Part shown: one piece after another, positions 26,405 to 34,069 of the stretch
How positions within the stretch are numbered: the stretch's first letter is position 1
Layout: each line of letters opens with the position of its first letter
Assembly (NCBI GenBank): GCA_964559125.1
Contig: CAZLGW010000032.1
Coordinates: 4,377-68,376 of the forward strand
DNA: 64,000 bases
Direction of reading: 5' to 3'
Source: Ravibacter sp964559125
GTDB taxonomy: Bacteria > Bacteroidota > Bacteroidia > Cytophagales > Spirosomataceae
Position numbers and translations under genes: made by a program
The notes under the pieces: generated by a model
Database searches by the model: none
What the model was told of the DNA's origin: nothing
What the model saw: only the letters and a program-made list of their open reading frames with translations

Positions 26405-27434
26405 CAGACCAATCTTAGGGATTACAATGGGCGACCCGGCCGGTATCGGGCCGGAAGTAGCCGTGAAGGCATTTTCCGATACGGCGATATACAACTCTTG
26501 CAGGCCTCTTCTCGTAGGCGATGCCGGGGTGATCGCAGATGCCGTGCGTTTCTGTGGGCTCGACCTTAACGTAAGGGCGGTAAAGTCCGTCGGGCAGGCT
26601 GCTTTTTTGCCGGGACAGATCGATGTATACGACCTTGCAAATGTGAGTATCGAAAAGCTGCAGAAAGGAGAGATGTCGGCAATGGCCGGTGATGTGGCCT
26701 TTCAGACAGTGGTCGAAACGATCAGGCTGGCAATGGAAGGAGAGATAGGCGGTACCGTGACGGGACCGATCAACAAGGAGTCCTTGCATATGGCCGGACA
26801 TTTGTTTTCCGGTCATACGGAGATATACGCGCATTACACAGACACAAAAAAATACGCCATGCTGCTTGTCGAGGACGACCTGAGGGTGATTCACGTCTCT
26901 ACGCATGTGTCGCTCCGGGAAGCCTGCGACCTGGTGAAAAAGGAACGTATCCTTGAGACGATCGAGCTGATGCACCAGGCCTGCGTTCAGTTGGGTATCG
27001 CCAACCCGCGAATAGCTGTGGCGGGACTTAACCCGCATGCCGGCGACGGCGGATTGTTCGGCTGGGAGGAGAAGACCGAGATCATACCGGCTATTGAAGA
27101 GGCAGTCAGGAGGGGCTATTGTGTTACAGGCCCCGTTCCGGCCGATACGCTTTTCCCGAAAGCAAAGGGCGGAAGTTTTGACGGATGCGTCGCCATGTAT
27201 CACGACCAGGGGCATATTCCGTTTAAAATGGTAGGATTCACATGGGATAGCGAAACGGGGAAAATGAAAAGTGTCAGGGGTGTAAACGTTACACTTGGCC
27301 TCCCGATTATCAGGACTTCGGTAGATCACGGCACAGCAATGGAGATAGCAGGGAAGGGCATCGCAAGTGCAGACGCCATGCTCCTGGCGATCGAATATGC
27401 TGTCAGGCTTTTTGAAAACAGGATGCCGGTATGA
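26394..27434 (+). CDS. pdxA2: PdxA2-type 4-phospho-tetronate / 4-hydroxythreonine-4-phosphate dehydrogenase
   Basis: The PdxA fold is clear in 346 residues: GITMGDPAGIGPEVA at the start, GPINKESLHMAGHLFSGHTE, the metal-binding His residues in HVSTHVS and MYHDQGHIP, and SVDHGTAMEIAGKG near the end. PdxA proper acts in vitamin B6 synthesis. The PdxA2 branch occurs beside DUF1537 kinases and oxidises the 4-phosphate of D-threonate or erythronate, giving dihydroxyacetone phosphate and CO2. The directly overlapping DUF1537 gene and the lack of other B6 genes support PdxA2. Confidence 0.88.
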   Translation: MTDNRPILGITMGDPAGIGPEVAVKAFSDTAIYNSCRPLLVGDAGVIADAVRFCGLDLNVRAVKSVGQAAFLPGQIDVYDLANVSIEKLQKGEMSAMAGDVAFQTVVETIRLAMEGEIGGTVTGPINKESLHMAGHLFSGHTEIYAHYTDTKKYAMLLVEDDLRVIHVSTHVSLREACDLVKKERILETIELMHQACVQLGIANPRIAVAGLNPHAGDGGLFGWEEKTEIIPAIEEAVRRGYCVTGPVPADTLFPKAKGGSFDGCVAMYHDQGHIPFKMVGFTWDSETGKMKSVRGVNVTLGLPIIRTSVDHGTAMEIAGKGIASADAMLLAIEYAVRLFENRMPV

Positions 27435-28588
27435 TAGCTGTTGTTGCAGACGATTTTACGGGTGCCGCAGAGATTGGGGGAATAGCGCTCCGCCATGGCT
27501 TCAGGGTAGTCATAGATACAAAAGTGGGCAAAACCGCCGACACCGACATCCTGGTCATAACTACCGATACCCGTTCACTCGGTCCGGGGCAGGCGGCAGA
27601 GGCCACCGGGCAAATCACATCCGGTTTGCTGGCGATCAATCCCGATTTCATTTTTAAGAAAGTAGACTCGCTGCTGAGAGGAAATGTGGCAGCCGAGCTT
27701 CTTGCGCAGCTTCGGGCATCGGGGAAATCGCGTGCGGTGGTGGTTCCGGCTAATCCCGGTCTGAAAAGAACTATCAGAGACGGCGTGTATTACTACGACG
27801 GCGTGCCGTTGGGCGAAATGGAATTTAACGGCACGATAGGGGGCGGAACCTCTTCTTCACTGGTTACGGATCTCCTGGGTGAAAGCGCGAAGGAGCACGC
27901 AGGCGTTGTCTCCGCCGATGAAGAGTTCCCGGATAAAGAACTTATTGTCGGTAATGCTTCCTGCAACAAAGACCTCGAAAGCTGGGTGGACAGGGTCGAC
28001 GTGCGGACGATCCCCGCGGGTGGCTCCGGCTTTTTCAACGCTATCATCGGACGTATGAAGCAGGCTTCAATGCATGGCGGTAAAGAGATAAAGTGGGGTA
28101 GGAAAGCGCTGTATGTATGCGGCAGCGCCTTTGCCGAAAGCCGGTCGCGGGTCAGGGCGTCGGCGGAGGAAGGCCTGGCGGTGATCTATATGCCGGAAAG
28201 GCTTTTTTGCAGGCAGGAAGACACCGTCCTGCTTATAAGAAAATGGGCGGATGAGGTATCGGAAGCGCTGAAAACGAGAGAAAAGGCTGTCATGGCCGTT
28301 GGCAGTCTCGACTGCGACGGCGTCAAAAACCTTTCTCTCATGATCAGGCAGGTTGTTGCAGACACCGTTGAAATGGTACTGCAGTCCACCGCCGTCGATG
28401 AATTGCTGATCGAAGGCGGTGCCACGTCTTTTTCCGTTATCCGGAAGCTTGGTTACGAAAGGTTCTTTCCTGAACAGGAACTGGGTACAGGGGTTGTCCG
28501 GATGAAGATCGAGGGACAAAGCGACATGTACCTTACAGTTAAGCCGGGCAGCTACGCCTGGCCCGTATCCGTGTGGAATTACCGGTAG
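27431..28588 (+). CDS. Four-carbon acid sugar kinase (DUF1537 family; DtnK-like)
   Basis: The N-terminal domain starts with AVVADDFTGAAEIGGIA, the hallmark of DUF1537 kinases, and has FKKVDSLLRGNV. The C-terminal nucleotide-binding domain carries ALYVCGSAFAESRSRV and LIEGGATSFSVIRKLGY. Known members phosphorylate D-threonate, L-threonate or D-erythronate at C4. At 385 residues it is slightly shorter than the usual 400-430. It overlaps pdxA2 by four bases, so kinase and dehydrogenase are probably translationally coupled, as in characterised tetronate operons. The stereochemistry of the substrate cannot be read from the sequence. Confidence 0.88.
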   Translation: MIAVVADDFTGAAEIGGIALRHGFRVVIDTKVGKTADTDILVITTDTRSLGPGQAAEATGQITSGLLAINPDFIFKKVDSLLRGNVAAELLAQLRASGKSRAVVVPANPGLKRTIRDGVYYYDGVPLGEMEFNGTIGGGTSSSLVTDLLGESAKEHAGVVSADEEFPDKELIVGNASCNKDLESWVDRVDVRTIPAGGSGFFNAIIGRMKQASMHGGKEIKWGRKALYVCGSAFAESRSRVRASAEEGLAVIYMPERLFCRQEDTVLLIRKWADEVSEALKTREKAVMAVGSLDCDGVKNLSLMIRQVVADTVEMVLQSTAVDELLIEGGATSFSVIRKLGYERFFPEQELGTGVVRMKIEGQSDMYLTVKPGSYAWPVSVWNYR

Positions 28589-29337
28589 TGAAAGCCGGTT
28601 CTCCGGATGACGTTGCCGGCCTCGTCTTTCATAACAGACGATGTCGGGTAGCCGTCGGTATCGTACTCGTATTCCTCCTGGAAGCTCACCGGACCGTATT
28701 CAGGCAGGATCACCGTCATTTCGACAATTTCGTTCTCGCTCGAAAAAAGAGGAAGGAGATCAGGAATAACCGGGTATTTGAACCTCGCAGAGCTGTAGGG
28801 CGATTTTTTGGTACCGTGCTTCCAGCCCAGTAAAAGTTCGCCGGCGTCGTTGGTAAGCCGGGTAAGGTTGTTGCCGGAATAGGTGAGCAGGTAGGAGTAT
28901 ACGACTCCTGTATCGTCTGCTATCTTCATTTTCCCGATTTTACCGCCTGAGATTTCGTAGGTGATCCGGTTTTCCGATACTTCACCGGGTGATCCGCCCT
29001 CGAAAAGCTTATGAATGGTGCTGACGGGTACGCCGTTTTCACCGTAAGTCACTTCGAATACCTGCCTGGTTTCATCCGATTCGATTTCAAATTTTACAGG
29101 ATTGCCCTTGGCGTCGTACGACACCGTGCTTTTGTACTGGTCTTCCGGGCTGCCGTATTCCGTCAGCCGGTTTTTGTTGTCGTACACCAACCGGTAGGTG
29201 ACAGACTGGCCGTTGATGGAAACTACCGTACTGGTAAGTTGCCTGGCAGCCGGCTGCGGGTTAATGTCGTCGTCTTTCTTTTTACAACTGCCTGCTACCC
29301 CGATGCATACAAGCGCCAATAAGATTTGTTTTTTCAT
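28579..29337 (-). CDS. Lipoprotein with YD-repeat-like strands
   Basis: The signal MKKQILLALVCIGVAGSC places the lipobox Cys at residue 18, followed by KKKDDD. The mature part has repeated short motifs of the type LVYDNKNRLTEYGSPED, VSYDAKGNPVKFE and LTYSGNNLTRLTNDAGE, which recall RHS/YD-like or DUF4595-type lipoproteins of Bacteroidota. The 3' end overlaps the kinase gene on the other strand by 10 bases. No enzyme motif is visible and the function is unknown. Confidence 0.75.
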   Translation of the reverse strand: MKKQILLALVCIGVAGSCKKKDDDINPQPAARQLTSTVVSINGQSVTYRLVYDNKNRLTEYGSPEDQYKSTVSYDAKGNPVKFEIESDETRQVFEVTYGENGVPVSTIHKLFEGGSPGEVSENRITYEISGGKIGKMKIADDTGVVYSYLLTYSGNNLTRLTNDAGELLLGWKHGTKKSPYSSARFKYPVIPDLLPLFSSENEIVEMTVILPEYGPVSFQEEYEYDTDGYPTSSVMKDEAGNVIRRTGFHYR

Positions 29338-29419
29338 GGAATAATAGATATTTAAGTTATTGATTTAAGGAGATGCCGGTCATTGTTATACGCCCGTACC
29401 GGAAACCGCTGTGACCGGA

Positions 29420-30142
29420 CTAGAACATCAGCTCTTTGATGGCAGGCAGGTAGCTTCTTCCCACACTGATCTCCACATCGTTCGGAAGGGAGACATACAA
29501 TTTGCTGATGTCGCGGTAGAGCTCCCGGATGTACCCGACATTCACGATGTAGGACCGGTGTACCCTCATGAAATTCCGGGGGTCGAATTTGCTTTCCAAT
29601 TGTCCTATGCCGATCGTGCAGAGGTAGGCCTCCTTATTGACGGTATGGATCCAGGTGTAGTCGCCATCTGCTTTGAGGTAGGAGATCTTATCGACCGGTA
29701 TCCCAACGAGCCTGGATCCCTTTTCCACAAAAATGCGGGACGGGTAACCCGTTATCCGTTCGACAGCATCTGCAGCGGGGGGGCGCTTCAGGCTCATCAG
29801 TCGCTGAAAAGCACATTGGATCCGCATCGGGGCAAGGGGCTTCAGGAGGTAGTCTACCGCCCTGTAGTCAAAAGCTTTTGCAGCATATTCGGGCGTAGCC
29901 GACATCATAACCACAGGCGGGACATAGTCTAGCATATCGAGCACTTCAAAACCGTTTTTGCCGGGCAGTGCCACCTCCATTACGAGCAGATCGGGTTCAA
30001 GGGTGTTGATCATCCGGACGGCTTCCGGGCCGTTGCCGCATTCCTTCAGCAAAAATGAATAAGGCTGCCGTAGCAGGTAATCGCACAGGACTTTCCGGGT
30101 GGATTCGTCTCTGTCAGCTAGGAGAACAATCTTGTTTTTCAT
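29420..30142 (-). CDS. LytTR response regulator with Glu in place of the phosphoacceptor Asp
   Basis: The receiver domain covers about residues 1-125 and the LytTR DNA-binding domain about 135-240 (FVEKGSRLVGIPVDKISYLK, MRVHRSYIVNVGYIREL). Alignment of the conserved core (PDLLVMEVALPGKNGFEVLD) puts Glu56 where the phosphorylated Asp should be. The switch Ser/Thr (MMSAT) and Lys (LLKPL) are kept. Such a Glu often mimics phosphorylation, so the protein may be constitutively active. No histidine kinase of the LytS type lies nearby. It shares a divergent control region with a Crp/Fnr gene. Confidence 0.9.
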   Translation of the reverse strand: MKNKIVLLADRDESTRKVLCDYLLRQPYSFLLKECGNGPEAVRMINTLEPDLLVMEVALPGKNGFEVLDMLDYVPPVVMMSATPEYAAKAFDYRAVDYLLKPLAPMRIQCAFQRLMSLKRPPAADAVERITGYPSRIFVEKGSRLVGIPVDKISYLKADGDYTWIHTVNKEAYLCTIGIGQLESKFDPRNFMRVHRSYIVNVGYIRELYRDISKLYVSLPNDVEISVGRSYLPAIKELMF

Positions 30143-30171
30143 GGACTTATCGGGTTGTTTTCAAGGTGTGG

Positions 30172-30179
30172 CAAAAATA
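30172..30179 (-). promoter_or_regulatory. -7 box of the LytTR gene
   Basis: Read on the minus strand this is TATTTTTG, a perfect TAnnTTTG. Transcription would start near 30168. No good -33 element is found at the usual distance; instead the palindrome at 30202-30217 is centred about 41 bases upstream of the start. Confidence 0.5.
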
Positions 30180-30201
30180 ACCTGGCAGAAAGTCAACCTG
30201 A

Positions 30202-30217
30202 TCTGACATATGTCAGA
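30202..30217. promoter_or_regulatory. Crp/Fnr-type operator TCTGACATATGTCAGA
   Basis: This is a perfect 16-bp palindrome with the core TGAC-N4-GTCA, centred between two divergent -7 boxes (about 41 and 44 bases from the inferred starts). The same core is found upstream of the second Crp/Fnr gene at 42092-42107. The position fits a class II activator site for both promoters. Confidence 0.65.
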
Positions 30218-30219
30218 AA

Positions 30220-30250
30220 TTGCATGTTAGGACGGTTCGCTTTACATTTG
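30220..30250 (+). promoter_or_regulatory. Promoter of the first Crp/Fnr gene
   Basis: TACATTTG (30243-30250) is a perfect -7 box. TTG at 30220-30222 is a poor -33 element 20 bases upstream. The start would be near 30254, about 43 bases before the ATG. Confidence 0.5.
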
Positions 30251-30296
30251 CCTGCATGAGAAGCTTTGGAGACTATTTGTTTCACCGATCCTGACC

Positions 30297-30887
30297 ATGA
30301 TACCACGTGAAATTTTTCAGAAGGTGTGCCGGTATGCACAGGCCAGGGGAATTGTTTTTACTCTTCAGGAGCAGGAAATTATTGCCTCTCTGACCACTCA
30401 TAAAGTGCTTCCGCCGCATACTATCCTGATGGAGCAGGGCAAGCCGGTCAAATGGCTTTATTTCCTCAACAGCGGGATCGTACGACTGTACCGGGTTCAT
30501 AGGGAGACAGACCATACGCTGGGTATTATTAGCGTCAATGATTTTATTTCAACCCCCCTGTATCTTTTCAGCGGAGCCATTTCCCCCTGTGCGCTGGAGT
30601 CGCTGACAGAGGTTGATGTGCTGGTATGGGATAAGGCCGGAGTGGCAGCTATGAAAGAGCAGATCCCGCGGATGTACGATATGGAGATGGCCGTTATGGA
30701 CAGGCTTCTGAACTGGGTACAGGACAGCCAGATCGATGCGGTTTGCATGACGGCGGAAGAACGGTACCAGAAGATCATGACCGAGCAGCCCGAGATCATC
30801 CGGCAGATCCCGCTGAAATATGTCGCTTCGCTGCTGGGGATCCACCAGGACAGCCTGAGCCGGATCAGGAAGGCGTTTACGAAATAA
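30297..30887 (+). CDS. Crp/Fnr-family transcriptional regulator
   Basis: The protein has 196 residues. The cyclic-nucleotide-binding-like domain (about 20-130; ILMEQGKPVKWLYFLNSGIV) is followed by a short C-terminal winged helix (about 140-196) with the recognition helix in LLGIHQDSLSRIRKAF. No Cys cluster for an iron-sulfur centre is visible, so an Fnr-type oxygen sensor is unlikely. It is divergent from the LytTR gene, and a palindrome in between may be its own site. Confidence 0.88.
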   Translation: MIPREIFQKVCRYAQARGIVFTLQEQEIIASLTTHKVLPPHTILMEQGKPVKWLYFLNSGIVRLYRVHRETDHTLGIISVNDFISTPLYLFSGAISPCALESLTEVDVLVWDKAGVAAMKEQIPRMYDMEMAVMDRLLNWVQDSQIDAVCMTAEERYQKIMTEQPEIIRQIPLKYVASLLGIHQDSLSRIRKAFTK

Positions 30888-30912
30888 GACCACAAAGATG
30901 CCCTGCTTCGCG

Positions 30913-31665
30913 TCATGACTCCCAATAGTATTCCAGCTTGGCACAGTTATCGCACTGGGCTGGTATCTGTGATCTGAAACCGAGATCATATTCTTCCCGG
31001 AACTCTTCCTCCGAATTCCACCGCCGGAATTTTACCGGTTTTCGCTGGTAGGTCGCCGTGAGCTTATACCTGCCGATAGGGATATCCCGGAGCTGGTAGC
31101 TGTCGTCGGGGCGCCGGCGGATCACAGAGCCCGCGCTGCCGTCCACCAGCGGGTCCTGTGGAGTCAGTACAAAATCGATTTCGGTAGGGTCTATATAAAC
31201 CCCCGGGAAATTGTCGATTGTGACCAGCCCGCCGTAGTGACCCGATAAGGGGTGAGGCATCACACCCGATAGCTTCCAGATAAAGTTGCGCTCTCCGCCT
31301 TCGCCGCCGAATCCTCCCGGATTATCGGGATGTAAATAGAATGAGTAGTTTTCCCCGTTGTAGGTTACACGGTGCGAAGCAAATGCGTACCATGACCCGT
31401 TAGGGACCCGCACCTTATATTTCCCTTCGCTGTTGGTAACCGTTGTGATATTCGAGTTAAAGAATATGCTGTTGTCAATAATGATCGTAACGCCGGCCAG
31501 CGGCTTCCCGGCATCGTCTTTCACCACACCGGTGGCGTACCCTTTTTCCGGTGGCATGTCGCCGGGGTCGACTTGATTATTCGAACACCCTATGTGAAGG
31601 TGTGCCAGTGCTGCCAGGAGAAGGATGGGGGATCGCCTGGTAATGTGTTCTTTTTTGTTTTTCAT
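30913..31665 (-). CDS. Lipoprotein with carboxypeptidase-regulatory-like domain
   Basis: The lipobox is LAHLHIGC, with Cys at about residue 27 after a long basic N-region (MKNKKEHITRRSPILLL). A beta-sandwich of the carboxypeptidase-regulatory type follows (YATGVVKDDAGKPLAGVTII, then NSEGKYKVRVPNG). The rest is unassigned and ends with a CDNC pair that could form a disulfide or bind a metal. It is convergent with the Crp/Fnr gene, with a 25-base gap. The function is unknown. Confidence 0.75.
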   Translation of the reverse strand: MKNKKEHITRRSPILLLAALAHLHIGCSNNQVDPGDMPPEKGYATGVVKDDAGKPLAGVTIIIDNSIFFNSNITTVTNSEGKYKVRVPNGSWYAFASHRVTYNGENYSFYLHPDNPGGFGGEGGERNFIWKLSGVMPHPLSGHYGGLVTIDNFPGVYIDPTEIDFVLTPQDPLVDGSAGSVIRRRPDDSYQLRDIPIGRYKLTATYQRKPVKFRRWNSEEEFREEYDLGFRSQIPAQCDNCAKLEYYWES

Positions 31666-31863
31666 GGCATAGAATTAATTAGATGTGCTGCAACAATCGC
31701 AGTTAATGGTCTACCCTGATCCATTGTTTCGACAAACGTTTGATTTCGTCGATGAAATACCCTGTACAGGCGATGGGGCGAACGCTTTATCGCGGATATG
31801 GTCTCTTTATAGCCTTGTGAGGTTGTTCGTCGAAATGTCGATATGGCAGGGGCTGAGGCAGGA

Positions 31864-31871
31864 TAGCTTTG
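31864..31871 (+). promoter_or_regulatory. -7 box of the ompA-like gene
   Basis: TAGCTTTG matches TAnnTTTG. It lies 27 bases before the ATG at 31898. No convincing -33 element was found. Confidence 0.35.
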
Positions 31872-31897
31872 CAGCATTAAGAAAATATGTATAAGCT

Positions 31898-33253
31898 ATG
31901 GAAATCAAGACTATCAGGATAGGAGCAGTCCTGGCAACATTACAATTGCTCGCATGTTACATACCGGCGACGGTACAGGCCCAGTCTTTATTGCAAAAAA
32001 TGAAAACACAGGCCGAACAGACCGCTACGCGCAAAATTCTCAGTGAAACCGATAAGGCGGTTTCCAAAGGGATCGACCAGGCTATCGGGTCGGCAACCGC
32101 TGATGCAGGGACTCCGGAGAAGAATCCCGGCCAGGCAGCCGCCATACCCGGACCGGGTGGAGCCGTACCCGCAGATTCTTCCTCTGAGGGTAACGATCCG
32201 GCAAAACCTGTCCGCTCATACAGCAGGTATGACTTCATACCCGGAGACCAGGTGCTGTATGCAAACGACTTCTCTGAAGATCCCGCCGGTGAGCTCCCTA
32301 CAGGGTGGAACAGCAATGGAAGCTCGGTTGTGGTCTCGCTTGAAGGGATCGACGGGAAGTGGCTCCGGATGGCGCAACGATCGGTCTGCCTGACTGATAA
32401 TGAGCAGTTGTTCGGCCCGGATTTTACGGTAGAGTTCGATATGGTCCTGCAGATCGATTTCAAGGGCTGGCTGCCTCCTGCTTTCAGCTTCGGCCTGCTG
32501 GCTTCCGGGGCCGATTCCCCCGCAGCAAACAAGCTGCTCTCAGACCCGAAGGGCGACAAATCGTTTTACGTGGAGATATCGCCGCTTTCGGGGGCAGCGG
32601 GCATGGTTATGGAAAGCTATGAAAAATATATCCGCTATTTCAACAGCCCGGTTCGCAGCTATGCGGAAGCCGCCACGTGGTATGGGAGACCCGTGCACGT
32701 GGCTATCCAGGGGCAAAAGGAGCGACTCCGCATCTGGATCGATGCAGAGAAATATTATGACGTTCCAAAGGGCATGGCAAAGAACGGAGACTTTAACCAG
32801 CTGTTTTTCAAGCTTGGCAGCAGCCCCTACAAGGATGAGCAGATAGGAGTTTACGTAGCCAATATCAAGGTAGCCAGGGGCTTGCCCGACATGCGTCACA
32901 AGCTGGTAGAAGAAGGGAGATTCAGCACGACCGGCATCCTTTTCGACACGGGCTCGGCTACCATAAGGCCGGAATCTGCCGGCGTGCTGAAATCCCTGGC
33001 AACAGTGCTGAAGGCACATCCTGATATGAAAGTCCGCATAATCGGTCATACCGATTCGGCAGGGGAGGAGAAGGCCAATCTTGAGCTCAGCGAGCGCCGG
33101 GCTGCCGCAGTAAGATCACTGCTGGAAAAAGAATATGACCTCACCGGATCACGATTCGAAACAGCCGGGAAAGGCGAACAGGAACCAACTGCCGATAACT
33201 CGACACCCGAAGGCAGAGCACAGAACAGGCGCGTAGAGTTTATCAGGGTTTAG
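31898..33253 (+). CDS. OmpA-family outer-membrane protein
   Basis: A signal peptide ending VQAQ is followed by an Ala/Gln-rich helical stretch. A central beta-sandwich resembles concanavalin-like folds (about 110-320; YANDFSEDPAGELPTGWNSN). The C-terminal OmpA peptidoglycan-binding domain is clear (ILFDTGSATIRPESAGVLK, IIGHTDSAGEEKANLELSER, GRAQNRRVEFI). It probably anchors the outer membrane to the cell wall. It has 451 residues and precedes a lipoprotein gene by 16 bases, so both are likely one transcript. Confidence 0.9.
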   Translation: MEIKTIRIGAVLATLQLLACYIPATVQAQSLLQKMKTQAEQTATRKILSETDKAVSKGIDQAIGSATADAGTPEKNPGQAAAIPGPGGAVPADSSSEGNDPAKPVRSYSRYDFIPGDQVLYANDFSEDPAGELPTGWNSNGSSVVVSLEGIDGKWLRMAQRSVCLTDNEQLFGPDFTVEFDMVLQIDFKGWLPPAFSFGLLASGADSPAANKLLSDPKGDKSFYVEISPLSGAAGMVMESYEKYIRYFNSPVRSYAEAATWYGRPVHVAIQGQKERLRIWIDAEKYYDVPKGMAKNGDFNQLFFKLGSSPYKDEQIGVYVANIKVARGLPDMRHKLVEEGRFSTTGILFDTGSATIRPESAGVLKSLATVLKAHPDMKVRIIGHTDSAGEEKANLELSERRAAAVRSLLEKEYDLTGSRFETAGKGEQEPTADNSTPEGRAQNRRVEFIRV

Positions 33254-33269
33254 GTATAAGTTTATTGTA

Positions 33270-34052
33270 ATGAAAAAACTAATCTCATATATCTTCATCG
33301 TCGCGGTTTTTGCAGCCTGCAGCAGCGACAACGACCTTCTCAAAGGTGGAAATGATTGGGATATCGTTATCCCTTCTTCACAGCATGCTCCCGGCATCGG
33401 GAATACCGACGGTCCCTACCAGGGAACACCCTGGGAGCTGCCGGACGGGATCGAGCTGGTGCGACGTCCCGGGAAGGCTTTCGACCCCAATCCGCAACTG
33501 CTCTACGGAAGCCTTAATACATTCTATGCAGACATCAGCTTTGTCAACCATCTCAATGTTTCGGTAACGATCCAGATACCGGCGGGACTGATCTGTGTGT
33601 TTAATAATGAAGGGCGCACGCAGGATGGCCTCCTGACCTCGACGGTAAGGGTGGAAGTGCCGCCCACTTACTCCATCCCGGCATCAAACGCCGACACGAC
33701 AACCATTTATCTCGGCCTGGGCTGCCTGAACTATTCGAAAGCTTTTCCCTGGGAAGAAAACCAGGACCAGGATACCCGGGATTATGCGATTGGAAAGGAT
33801 ATGTATACGCCCGATGTCGTCACTTCTGATCCCAACCTCAGGAAATTCCTGGACCTGCTGAAGGACTATCCGGGCCTCCGGCTTACCCGGCACTACAATC
33901 CGCAGGAAATGTTTGAGCCGGACTACGAACCGGAGCCCTGGAGGAAAATATACACGTTGATCCAGGCGGCGCTCTGGGATATAACCGACGGTAACGGCCT
34001 GACCCGTCAAAGCTATCGTGAACTGGTTGAAGCCCTGAAACCCTATCGCTGA
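33270..34052 (+). CDS. Hypothetical lipoprotein downstream of the OmpA-family gene
   Basis: The signal MKKLISYIFIVAVFAAC gives a lipobox Cys at residue 17. The 243-residue mature part is rich in Pro, Asp and aromatic residues, with FVNHLNVSVTIQIPAGLICV suggesting a beta-sandwich and a C-terminal helical part (LIQAALWDITDGNGLTRQSY). I recognise no family. It is probably co-transcribed with the upstream ompA-like gene and ends 17 bases from a convergent gene. Confidence 0.75.
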   Translation: MKKLISYIFIVAVFAACSSDNDLLKGGNDWDIVIPSSQHAPGIGNTDGPYQGTPWELPDGIELVRRPGKAFDPNPQLLYGSLNTFYADISFVNHLNVSVTIQIPAGLICVFNNEGRTQDGLLTSTVRVEVPPTYSIPASNADTTTIYLGLGCLNYSKAFPWEENQDQDTRDYAIGKDMYTPDVVTSDPNLRKFLDLLKDYPGLRLTRHYNPQEMFEPDYEPEPWRKIYTLIQAALWDITDGNGLTRQSYRELVEALKPYR

Positions 34053-34069
34053 AAGCCGGCTCCTGCCAC

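Noticed and set aside
27280..27294. A LacI-operator-like sequence GTGTAAACGTTACAC inside pdxA2
   Set aside because: It encodes the strongly conserved GVNVTLGLP motif of PdxA and has one base too many in the centre compared with the two intergenic operators. Coding constraint explains it.
26415..27329. Long open frame on the minus strand opposite pdxA2 (about 300 codons)
   Set aside because: It has no recognisable motif and its composition mirrors the PdxA2 frame on the other strand. A similar case is 60013-61098 opposite the GH109-like gene.
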